Of a stretch of 64,000 bases of DNA, positions 36,144 to 46,072 are shown in pieces. The notes beneath the pieces are model-generated. The model did not search any database, was not told the DNA's origin, and was given only the letters and a program-made list of their open reading frames with translations. A program made the translations under genes and the position numbers. Location of the stretch: positions 1 to 64,000 of the forward strand of contig CAYODE010000003.1 in the NCBI GenBank assembly GCA_964402685.1. Reading direction: 5' to 3'. Position 1 is the first letter of the stretch. Each line of letters begins with the position of its first letter. Origin of the DNA: Aestuariivita sp964402685 (GTDB taxonomy: Bacteria > Pseudomonadota > Alphaproteobacteria > Rhodobacterales > Rhodobacteraceae).

Positions 36144-38366
36144 CTACTTTTTGGTTGATGAAAAGACGCCATCCCATTCCGGCCCCGGTGGTTCGGTGCG
36201 CATGTCGTTGATCCGCGTCCGGTACAGATCAAGTATCACGGCAAGATCGATTTCAAGCGTCTCGCCCAAAGGTTCGATATCACGCAAGAATGCCTCAGCC
36301 GTTGTCCAGTCCTGCTCGCGATACGCAACCTGCATCTGTGACATCAAGCGGAATAGCTTTTGAAACTCCGGATCTTCGCGCAACGCTTCATCGCCGACCA
36401 ATGCAAAGATGTTCTCAGGCAAAGCTTTGCCAACGACTCGCACCATATCGATCTCGATCACGGCCAGTGTTCCCATCACGAACTGCGCCGTGGAAAAGCC
36501 CAGGATAACCGGTAGGCCATAGTATCGTGATTGCCCTTCCAGCCGGGATGCAACGTTCACCGGGTCGCCCATCGCGGTATAGTCAAACCGGTTGTCACTG
36601 CCCATGTTGCCAACGACGCAGGGCCCGGAATTGATGCCAATGCCCACATTCAGTGGCAGGTGCTCCACACCTTTTTCCTCCGCTTCGGCCTTTCGCACTT
36701 TGTTCAGATCCCGAACCGACTGAATCATCTTCAGGGCTGAGCGGCAGGCAGCTTCTGGGTGGTTTTCATGATCCAGTGGCGCATTCCAAAACGCCATCAC
36801 CGCATCGCCCATAAACTTGTCGATGGTGCCTTCGGTTTCCAGAATACCGTTCGAAAGGGCCGTTAGGAATTGGTTCATCAGTGCGGTCAACCCCGCCGGA
36901 TCGTCCTTGAACTGCTCGGCAATTGCGGTGAAGCCGCGCACATCGCTGAACAGCAACGTCAGATCACGTGTTTCCCCACCCAGTGTCAGCGCATCCTGAT
37001 TGCGGGAGAGCTCTTCCACCAGGTCCGGGGACACGTACTGTCCGAAAGCGGATCGGATTTCGCGCCGCTGACGCTCTTCTCTGAGGTAGTTCACCGTCGA
37101 CATCAGCATGATGCCCAAGGTCGTCGCCAAAATCGGAAAGCTGGGATCCACCAATTGTCGGTGGGCTGCAAACTGATAATAGGAAAACCCGGCGAAGCCG
37201 ATCAGCAGCAACAGCGAGCCAGACACCAAAAGCCGTGCAGAGAGGGCCGGGGCGAGAGCTATGACCAAAACCCCAAGGGCGAAGGTCGCCACCAACTCGA
37301 TCGCGATGGCATAGTTAGGTCGGTAGAGCAGGGTGTTCGTCAGAACGTTCTCAAGGAGCTGCGCATGGATTTCCACACCAGCCATGTTCACGCCCAAGGG
37401 GGTTGCGCGGAAGTCCTCAAGTCCGATCGCTGATGTGCCGACCAATATCAGGTGGCCGGCAAGTCGCCCTTGCGGCATCGACCCATCCATCAGATCGCTG
37501 GCCGACACGTAGCGGCTTCCAGAAGAAGGGGTTAGGTAAGGCCAGACAGTCCCATCCCCGGCGGTTTGAATAAGCTGTCGGGCTACGACGACACCCTCAA
37601 TCCCGGCCTCGTTTGTGCGGATTGCAAAGGGTCCGCCGCCTGTGGCTACGCGCAGCAACTCTGGGGACAAGCCCAAACGGTATTCGCCTTGGACGGCCAT
37701 CACGACAGGTATGCGTCGGTAAACGCCATCGAACTCCGGACGAACGCTGAAAACTCCACGACCTGTCGCGCTGGCCTCAAGTTCCGGCAGGTTCTGCACG
37801 ATGTCGGGAAACTTCTGAATAAACGGCATCGGGTCTGGCCCAATTAAGGCATGGGACACCTCGACCATCTCACGTTTGACATCTCGGTTGCCGCGTGCAG
37901 TGCGAACGCTTGTCTGGCCGACGACAACGCGTGACGCGGCAAAGGCCTCTGCCAGCAGCAGGTCATTGTCGGGCAGGTCTTCAAGCGCGGTCGACAAGCT
38001 GGCTGGAAGGCTGGGGTTATCGACGATGAATTGGGTTGGTGACAGGCGATCGGGTTCCGAGAACACGACGTCGAATGCGATAGCCACAGCGCCGGCTGCC
38101 GTTGCCGCATTCACCATGTCGGCCACACGATTGCGCGGCCACGGCCACTGCCCTACAGTTTCCAGGCTTTTGTCGTCGATATCCAGAATAGCCACAGGTA
38201 CCTGCGTCAACTCGCGCGGCTTGATTTGCTGAAAGAAATCAAAGGTTGCAAAACGCAGTGCCGCGACTGGTCCTGGATCGCCAATTCGGATCAACAGACC
38301 GCAGAGCAACCCAATGAAGGCAAAGATGCGAACCCATCCTATCCATTTGGAAAACCAGGCGCGCAT
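36144..38366 (-). CDS. CHASE2-domain class III adenylate/guanylate cyclase
   Basis: A 740-residue membrane receptor cyclase. One N-terminal helix leads to an extracytoplasmic CHASE2 sensor (about residues 30-335; FATFDFFQQIKPRELTQVPV and VAIAFDVVFSEPDRLSP are typical), three further helices (about 350-430), then a class III cyclase domain. Metal-binding aspartates are in TLLFSDVRGFTAIAE (about 468-482) and IDKFMGDAVMAFWNAP; the substrate region reads FDYTAMGDPVNVASRLEGQS. The Lys in DKFMGD and the Asp in MGDPVN favour ATP, so cAMP is the likelier product. It is convergent with HlyD and divergent from the adhesin, sharing 262 bp upstream with it. Confidence 0.9.
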   Translation of the reverse strand: MRAWFSKWIGWVRIFAFIGLLCGLLIRIGDPGPVAALRFATFDFFQQIKPRELTQVPVAILDIDDKSLETVGQWPWPRNRVADMVNAATAAGAVAIAFDVVFSEPDRLSPTQFIVDNPSLPASLSTALEDLPDNDLLLAEAFAASRVVVGQTSVRTARGNRDVKREMVEVSHALIGPDPMPFIQKFPDIVQNLPELEASATGRGVFSVRPEFDGVYRRIPVVMAVQGEYRLGLSPELLRVATGGGPFAIRTNEAGIEGVVVARQLIQTAGDGTVWPYLTPSSGSRYVSASDLMDGSMPQGRLAGHLILVGTSAIGLEDFRATPLGVNMAGVEIHAQLLENVLTNTLLYRPNYAIAIELVATFALGVLVIALAPALSARLLVSGSLLLLIGFAGFSYYQFAAHRQLVDPSFPILATTLGIMLMSTVNYLREERQRREIRSAFGQYVSPDLVEELSRNQDALTLGGETRDLTLLFSDVRGFTAIAEQFKDDPAGLTALMNQFLTALSNGILETEGTIDKFMGDAVMAFWNAPLDHENHPEAACRSALKMIQSVRDLNKVRKAEAEEKGVEHLPLNVGIGINSGPCVVGNMGSDNRFDYTAMGDPVNVASRLEGQSRYYGLPVILGFSTAQFVMGTLAVIEIDMVRVVGKALPENIFALVGDEALREDPEFQKLFRLMSQMQVAYREQDWTTAEAFLRDIEPLGETLEIDLAVILDLYRTRINDMRTEPPGPEWDGVFSSTKK

Positions 38367-38628
38367 TAGATATTCAAATGTCCCTGATACGCCCCATGCT
38401 TGGGTAACAGCCCGATTCGCAATGATGGATGGGATACCACCTTAAATGCGGCTTCGCTTGCGCGTTTCGTGCATAAGTTGAAGGAAATAAGCGAAAACAG
38501 CGCGAATCGTCCCTGAATCAGAAGAATTGTGGCCATAGTTTGGCAGGAATCGGAGTATGGTCTGACAGTTAATTTGTTAGTTCATACCGTATTCTGCATT
38601 TCATATTGCTTTCAAGAAGGGGGTATTT

Positions 38629-41600
38629 ATGTCCCTTGATCGCTTTGACGGCCCATTAGATTCTCAGGCGCCCATTATTCTTTTGTCGCCCGAGAATGGG
38701 ACACTAACCGTTCCTGATGCTTCCCTGCTATTTGCAGCGGATTTCCAAAGGGATGGGCATGACCTGTTACTGGTTAACGAAGCCGCGCCAACGATCCGGA
38801 TTGAAGACTATTTTCTGTCTGATCCGCCCGCCTCGATCCATGCTCCAAATGGGTCGCAGCTGGCTGGCGAGATTGTCGCGCGTTTGGCCGGCCCAATTGC
38901 ACCTGGTCAATACGCGCAGGCCGGAGAGCCGCAGCGCGGCGGAGATCCGATCGGGCAAGTGGAAACAATCGACGGAGTTGCGTCCGTGCAGCGTGTGGAT
39001 GGCACGGTCGAAAATCTCATTGTCGGAATGAAGATCTTCCAAAACGATGTCGTTGAGACGGAAACCGGGGGCAGCGTGTCCCTTACCTTTGCGGATGGGA
39101 CGATCTTTACCCTCGCGTCTGCCTCGCGCATGGTTATCGACAGCCTCATCTACGACCCAGCCTCTACTGACAATTCTGCGTCTTTCAGTCTGGTGCAGGG
39201 CAGCTTTGTGTTCATCGCAGGCCAAGTGGCAAAAACGGGCGGCATGGACGTTAATACGCCGTCGGCCACCATGGGTATTCGGGGCACAACTGTTCTCGCC
39301 AGGATAGAAACAGTCGATGGCGCCATCACGACCCAAGTCACTCTGGTACGCGACGCGAATGGCGATCTGGGTCGGGTCGAATTGCGCGGGCTCGATGGGA
39401 GCTTGATCCAGACAATCGAAGTGACAGATACACGTTGGGAAGTCACAACCGAAGACGGCGAGACCTTCTCAGTTGAAAGATCCCCAGTCGATGAGAACGA
39501 TGACAGAGCGTTGATTGCAGATGCTGTCCTTGCCGCTCAATCCGCAGCAAACAGAGTTGCTGCTGGCAACACCTTTGTCACTCTACCCTCCGCATCCGGC
39601 GGACCGGGCGGAACCGGTCCTCAAGGACCCGAACAATTGGATTCGGGCGAAGACGTCGATGGCTTTGATGAACCTATCATCGACGATCCGGACGACGGGC
39701 CCTCGGAAGGTGGCAATGATGGCGGCGGAGGCGGGTTCGATGAAGCCGCGGCAGAGCTGTTACAATTGCAGGCCGGCGATCTTATCGTGCAGGGGCAGGA
39801 AGACGCGGGCGAAGATGGCGGCATCAGCGGCACGATTTCTGTTGGTGCTCCCGGCAATTTCACGTTCGAAATCACCTCAGGCCCAGCGAACGGAACGGCG
39901 ACGATCGATGAGAACGGCAATTTCACCTATGTGCCCGACGAGAATTTCAATGGCACCGACAGTTTCTCCTATCAGGTTACGGATGACCAAGGCGACCAGG
40001 GCACTGGGACAGTCACTGTTGAGGTAGCGCCGGTTAACGATCCACCGGAGTTAAACGATACAAGTACAAGTGCTCCGGAGGATGGAGTTCTTGTAGGATC
40101 GCTCGCGGCAACAGATATCGACGGCGATCCTCTCACCTATTCGCTTCTCACGGGACCGTCGAATGGCGCCGTGACGGTGTTGGGTGATGGATCCTACTCC
40201 TATGTGCCCGACGAAGACTTCGAAGGTGAAGACAGTTTCGTTGTTCAGGTCGCCGACGAAGAAGGCGCAACCGACACGGCGACTGTTTTTGTGAACGTTA
40301 CGCCTGTGAACGATGCCCCGGTTGTAACCACCCCTGAAGGCGGTGACACTGGCACGATACAGGAAGACGACGAAGGCGACACTGTATCTGGGGAACTGAC
40401 CGCATCTGACCCCGATCTTGGTGACAGTCTGACCTGGTCCGGCTCGCAGTCCGGGGAGTACGGTGATCTTGTTGTCGAGCCAAACGGGGAATGGACATAC
40501 ACCATCGATCCTGAGGCCGCCGACCCCTTGATCGACGGTGAGGAGGTCGTCGAGACCTTCGAGGTGACTGTGCAAGACAGCGAAGGGGCCAGCGCCACAA
40601 CGACAGTGGAAGTCTTGGTCATAGGCACCAACGACACGGCGACGATCTCTGGCGATGCGACGGGGGATGTGGGTGAGGACGGGACGCAGCANNNNNNNNN
40701 NNNNNNNNNNNNNNNNNNNNNNNNNNNNNNNNNNNNNNNNNNNNNNNNNNNNNNNNNNNNNNNNNNNNNNNNNNNNNNNNNNNNNNNNNNNTCACGGTGA
40801 CGTCCGAGGACGGGACGGACACGCAGGATGTGGTGATCACGATCACCGGCACGAATGGCGCGGCGACGATCTCTGGCGATGCGACGGGGGATGTGGGTGA
40901 GGACGGGACGCAGCAGGCCACGGGCACGCTGAGCACCAGCGACGAGGATACCGGGGAGGCGGAGGTGCAGCCGCTGACCGATGCGCCGGGAGACTACGGT
41001 ACATTCTCGATCGATGCGGCGGGGAACTGGACCTACACGTTGGACAATGCCAACGCGGATGTGCAGGCGCTGCCGGCGGGTGATGAGCTGACGGACACGT
41101 TCACGGTGACGTCCGAGGACGGGACGGACACGCAGGATGTGGTGATCACGATCACTGGTAGCGACGATGCGGCGACTATTGGCGGTCAACTCGCCGGGGA
41201 TGTAACCGAAGACATAACCCTGACTGAAACGGGAACGGTCACGATATCTGACACCGACACAGGTGAAGAAGAGGTCGTGCCACAAACGGACACCGCCGGA
41301 AGCTTTGGCACGTTCTCAATTCTTGCGAACGGCGATTGGACGTATAACCTGAACAACTCCAATGCCACAGTTCAACAACTGGCGCAGGGAGAAGAACTAA
41401 CGGACACGTTCACGGTCACCTCGACGGACACCGGAACGACCGAAAGCGTCGTGATCACCATAACGGGAACGAATGATGACGTGGTCATCACCTCTCAGGA
41501 TCTTCTTGGTGCTGTCACGGAGGATGATGTCGAAGGTGAAGCGGAAACTCCGGAACTCACCGATAGTGGGGTCATCGGATTTAGTGACGTTGATCTGACG

Positions 41601-44600
41601 AACGCGCACTCAGCCTCTGCTTCTTTCACGTCCACAACGCACAGCGTTCAGTTGGGCGTGCTGACCGCGTTGGTCACCACCGATACAACGGGAGTGGGCA
41701 CAGGGGGCGAAGTGACGTGGTCGTTCTCTGTCGACAATGATCTGGTTCAATTCCTGGGCGCAGGGGAGACCATCACTGAAGTCTATACCGTTAGCGTGAC
41801 GGACAACGAAGGATCGACAGACACGCGCGATGTCGAAGTGACGATCACCGGTACGAATGACAAGCCCGTCATCGATACTGAGACCAGCGATTTATCAGCT
41901 GATGTTCCAGAGGGCACAGATGCGACGGAATTCACTGGCCAGATGGTGTCCGACGATGTGGACCAGAACGATGGCGCAACATGGAGCGTGGTGTCGGAGG
42001 GGGAAGATCCGGTAGTTGGTACCTACGGAACCTTCACAATATCGGCCAATGGCGAGTGGACCTACACGCTGACCGAAAGCTTGGAAGGGCTGAACGACCC
42101 TAATGAGAGCGGCGTGTCGGCGACAGAAACCTTCACGGTGCAAGTCTCGGACGGCAATGGTGGTATCGACACGCAGGTCATCACAATCAACCTGCTTGGG
42201 GACAATGACTTGCCGGTTGTCGATCTTGAACTCAGTGAGGTGACCGGTGACATCGTCGAGGACGGTCCAGTCACGACCAGCGGCCAGTTGGAGGCAACAG
42301 ATGTGGACGGCCCGGCTGAGAGCCTGGTCTGGCGATTGCCCAGCGAGGAGGGCGTGACGCCGACCGAGTTGACAGGGACCTATGGCACACTGACGATCAC
42401 GGCGGCGGGCGTTTGGACCTATACGCTGACGGCGGATGTGCAAAGCTTTGCGCAGGGCGCGACCGATCAGGATGTCTTTACGGTTGAGGTGTTTGACGGG
42501 ATCGGCACAACACCGCAACAGGTGACAGTCACGATCACCGGCACGAATGATGACCCGGTCATCGATACCGTGGCCAGCGATCTGTCGACAGATGTTCCGG
42601 AGGGTACAGAGGACACAGAATTCACCGGTCAAATGGTCTCGGACGATGTGGACGTCGGTGATGGCGAGACCTGGAGCGTTGTGTCCGAAGGTGAAGACCC
42701 TGTTGTTGGGACCTATGGCACGTTCACGATCTCGGCTTCTGGCGAATGGACCTATACGCTGACTGAGAGCCTGGAGGGGTTAAATGAGCCGGACGGTAGC
42801 GGCGTTTCAGCCACGGAAACGTTTACTGTGCAAGTGTCCGACGGGAGTGGCGGTGTCGATACTCAGGTCATCACGATCAATCTGATTGGGGAGAATGACG
42901 GCCCGGTCTTCGACGCGGAGGCGAGCGTCGTTTCACGGACCATTGTAGAAGATGACACGCCTGACTTTGTCACCGGGCAGCTGGTTGCGAGCGATGTGGA
43001 TGGGCCAACCCCGACATGGACAACGCAATCGGGGGGGACAAGCCTGCAGGGCACTTACGGTACCCTGTCAATCACGGCCGCAGGGTTGTGGACCTATACT
43101 CTGGATCCTGTTCTCAGTAATGGGTTGGGCCCAGAGGATCTTGTCGACGAGACATTCACCCTGAAAGCAACGGACAGCAATGGCGCTGAAATCACTCAGC
43201 AGGTCACAGTCTCTGTTCAGGGAACCAATGATGCGCCGATCATTTCGCCGCCGGGCGCGGAGGCTGAAGGCGCTGTTACCGAGGACGCGGAGGACGACAC
43301 GACCTCAGGCCAACTGAGCGCGACAGATCCAGAAGGCGATACTGTTATCTGGGGAATTCAAGGTAGCGTCGAAGGTAGTTATGGGGTGTTGTCCGTCGAT
43401 CAAACCGGCGCGTGGACTTACACGCTGGACAATGCCGCTGCGGACATCCTGTCCGACGGGCCGGGCGGGGGCGCAACAGAGACGTTTTTCGTGACTGTCA
43501 CTGATACCGTTGGTGATCCGACGCCTCAGACCATTGAAATAACCATCGACATCACCGGCAATAACGATGCGCCCCGCGTTCCAGGCAGCTTGGTTATTGA
43601 AAACTTGGACGGAGATGACGTCGTAGATGGGACGTTGACAGCGTTTGATCCGGAAAGCGAAGCCGTGAGTTTCGCAGGCCTTTCAAGCGGCGCCCCGGTT
43701 ACATCGGGCGCAAGTTTCACAACGGCCAATAATGGAACCGTGACGGTCGATGCAAACGGCGATTTTGTTTACGAGCCGGACGAAGGTTTCGTTGGCTTTG
43801 ACAGTTTCGAATATCGTGCGACAGACGCCAGCGGTAACTTTACCGATGGCACGGCGACTATTGCAGTAGAAAACACCGGTGGTGGTGACGGCGACCCTGT
43901 GGCTGTCACCTTCAACACGGACGCAACTGACGACGTTCCCGCCGGGAGTCTGACCATCGACGCCGAGGAAATCGTAGCGCAACGCGTGAACATCGTATTT
44001 GCCATCGATGGGTCTGGCAGTGTGTCGACTGCAGACTGGAACTCGATCAAAGCAAATATTGAGTCTGCACTGTTGCAACTTGAAGGATCGTTTGCCGGTT
44101 CAAACACTATAGTGACGGTCGGCTTCTCGGTGTTCGCAGGTTCTGCGACGCAAGTCATATCGTTCAATCTGGTAACGGAAGATTGGGAGAGTGCGCTCGC
44201 GGGTCTTAGTCAGCCCAACGGAGCGACGAACTGGGCGCAGGCCCTGCAGCGGACCGAGGAGTTCCTTGACGCTCCAGAAACTTCGGGTGGCGATCCCCGT
44301 GGGCAGGGCGCGTCCAATTTCCTCTTCTTCATCACAGACGGAGAACCGACCACCGGGGGCGAGTGGCGGGATGATCGCACCAGCCTGTTGAACGAAGCGG
44401 CTAATGGATACACTGTTTCAATCGACGCATTTGGCATCGGCTCGGCGTTTAATGCGGATGACGATGCACAGCAGAACCTTGAAGATCTGGATACTGACCC
44501 CGTGCCGCCTGCGGGCTCGAACGAAACCAACTACACGTTGCTGGAAACGCCCAGTCAGCTTGAGGATGCGCTGACGGCGGAGCCCGTGTTCAACCCGACG

Positions 44601-45482
44601 TTAGTAGACTTGACATTGACTCTCTCGGTGGATGGCGGGGCGACCACAACCCTGAACACCGTAGGCGCCTTGGTTCAGGATGGCATCGACTATCAGCTCG
44701 ACTTCGCAAAAATCTCCGGTCTGGCGGATCTACTTGGTGCGGAAAACCGGTTCTCGATCACGGCGAATTACGATCTAGACGGCGATGGCGTCTCGGATCT
44801 GTCACTGTTTTCGACGGATGTTTTGGGCAAGGCAGACACCTCGCAGAACACTTCCGGAGCCGAAAACGACAGTGCGGATTTGCTGTTTGGCAGTGATCTG
44901 GCCGATACGATTTCCGGGGATGACGGGGATGATATTCTCGTCGGCTATGACGGCGCGGATACCCTGATTGGGGGGGCAGGTGCCGACACGGTTCTTGCCG
45001 GTGCCGGAGACGACCGCATCGTTATCGAGGATCTGGCCGATTTGGTGAGCGGAGACGAAATCGATGCCGGCGAAGGTCGCGATGTCCTTGGTATCGACGG
45101 TGCCGGAATGGTCGATCTATCATTGCTGTCGCAACCGGGTGGCGCAAATACCGGCATTGAAGTCATTGATCTAGATAACGGCGAAGCAAACCAAATTTCC
45201 CTGACGGTTGAAGATGTCGTTGACACCCTTGGATCGACCGACACCGTGCTCGAAGGCTTGTCCGGACTAACTGGCCCCCTCGGAAATACTGCCACGATCT
45301 ATGGGGACACGGGCGATACATTTGAGCTGGTTAACGGTCCAGGAGGGACTTGGAATGAAATTGGCACATTCGCGGATCCCAGCAGCTCGGAGGATCTGGT
45401 TGTTTATCAGTATGTAGAGTCAGGATCGGTGCGTGCGACCGTCGCGATTGATGACGACATCGTCCCGGCGGTTGTCTCTTGA
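38629..45482 (+). CDS. Giant RTX/VCBS-repeat adhesin-like protein with FecR and VWA domains (contains assembly gap)
   Basis: A secreted surface or biofilm protein, most likely exported by the adjacent type I system. Order: unique N-terminus (1-100); FecR-type domain (about 105-290; VGMKIFQNDVVETETGGSVS, FADGTIFTLASASRMVI); Gly/Asp-rich linker (about 324-380); cadherin/Ig-like and VCBS repeats of about 100 residues; a VWA domain near 43990-44580 with a full MIDAS (DGSGSVS, GATNWAQAL, ITDGEPTT); RTX glycine repeats (LIGGAGADTVLAGAGDDRI) and a non-cleaved C-terminal secretion signal region. A run of 100 Ns splits the frame artificially; both flanks belong to one gene. With one missing repeat segment of 185 bp the protein would be 2312 residues. 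The start has AAGAAGGGGG upstream. Confidence 0.88.
40638..41154 (+). repeat. Near-identical 309-bp (103-residue) VCBS tandem repeats around the gap
   Basis: A 309-bp unit (40792-41100) is followed by the start of the next copy at 41101, matching for about 55 bases before it diverges; the end of a preceding copy is present at 40638-40691. The encoded unit includes TVTSEDGTDTQDVVITITG, ATISGDATGDVGEDGTQQAT and GTFSIDAAGNWTYTLDNANA. Near identity at the DNA level indicates recent expansion or gene conversion, whereas other repeats in the same gene have diverged. Confidence 0.9.
40692..40791. other. Assembly gap (100 Ns) inside the repeat array
   Basis: Exactly 100 Ns, a usual placeholder for unknown length. 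The 54 bases before the gap (from 40638) are identical to 40862-40915, and the sequence after it (40792 on) is nearly identical to that starting at 41101. The reading frames on the two sides differ by the length of the placeholder only. The true missing length should be 185 bp plus a multiple of 309 bp. Confidence 0.95.
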
Positions 45483-45512
45483 GCAGGGTCGTTTCCGTTA
45501 AAAGCTGCGGGA

Positions 45513-45902
45513 TCAGCCAGCAGCAATAACCCAGGCGCCGATCATAATCACATACGTCATCTGATGCAGAAACTGATCGAACCCGGCTGCTCGCCAGAAC
45601 CCGGCATCCGCGGGACCATGCCCTTTGGTCTGTGTGTGAACAGCTTTACCCCAATCGATGTGGAAATGAACGACCCATTCTGCCGCGACGATGGCCAGAG
45701 TGAGCCAGAATGGCGTGCCCAAAACGGCAAAACAAACAAGCGAACCTGCAGAATGTACAAGAGCGTGTTGCGCGCGACCGATATGGAGATAAACACTGCG
45801 CCCTTCGAGCATCTTGGGAGTCTGCAGAAAATAATCCGCAAACATATGCTTTACCTGAAGAAGAGAAAGCAGGATCAGAATCGACAGCGCCAGCTGGGTC
45901 AC
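45513..45902 (-). CDS. DUF3307 family membrane protein
   Basis: A 129-residue DUF3307 protein with about four membrane helices. Family-typical motifs are KHMFADYFLQTPKML, HALVHSAGSL, and HFHIDWGKAV followed by GFDQFLHQMTYVIMI. The start is GTG at 45902 with GGAGG about 12 bases upstream. The function of the family is unknown; members occur as small integral membrane proteins. Here it lies between the giant adhesin (convergent) and the cNMP-binding ABC-like gene (divergent). Confidence 0.82.
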   Translation of the reverse strand: MTQLALSILILLSLLQVKHMFADYFLQTPKMLEGRSVYLHIGRAQHALVHSAGSLVCFAVLGTPFWLTLAIVAAEWVVHFHIDWGKAVHTQTKGHGPADAGFWRAAGFDQFLHQMTYVIMIGAWVIAAG

Positions 45903-46072
45903 GTGGTTCTTGTCCTCCGCGACACGATGGTCGCCAGGTTGCAGTTGGCGACGAATATTTGGGCAAAAGCAATTGATTGCAAGGGCATAAGACGTTTACG
46001 CTGGGTCGACTCGACGCCCATCTGCGGTAAGGAAGATGCAGTAGCCGCCTGCCGGCAGTTTGGAACAAGACG

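Noticed and set aside
40797..40800. Apparent end of one adhesin gene and start of a second at the N run
   Set aside because: The break is produced by the 100-N placeholder changing the frame; flanking repeats show it is one gene.
39150..45295. Long open frames on the minus strand opposite the giant adhesin
   Set aside because: They are mirror frames of a repetitive, GC-rich coding region, some crossing the N run. Their low-complexity Ser/Thr/Pro/Arg composition fits no protein family.
38629..45482. CRISPR-like or tandem DNA repeat array
   Set aside because: The repeats are in frame, about 309 bp long and encode VCBS domains; there are no short direct repeats with unique spacers.
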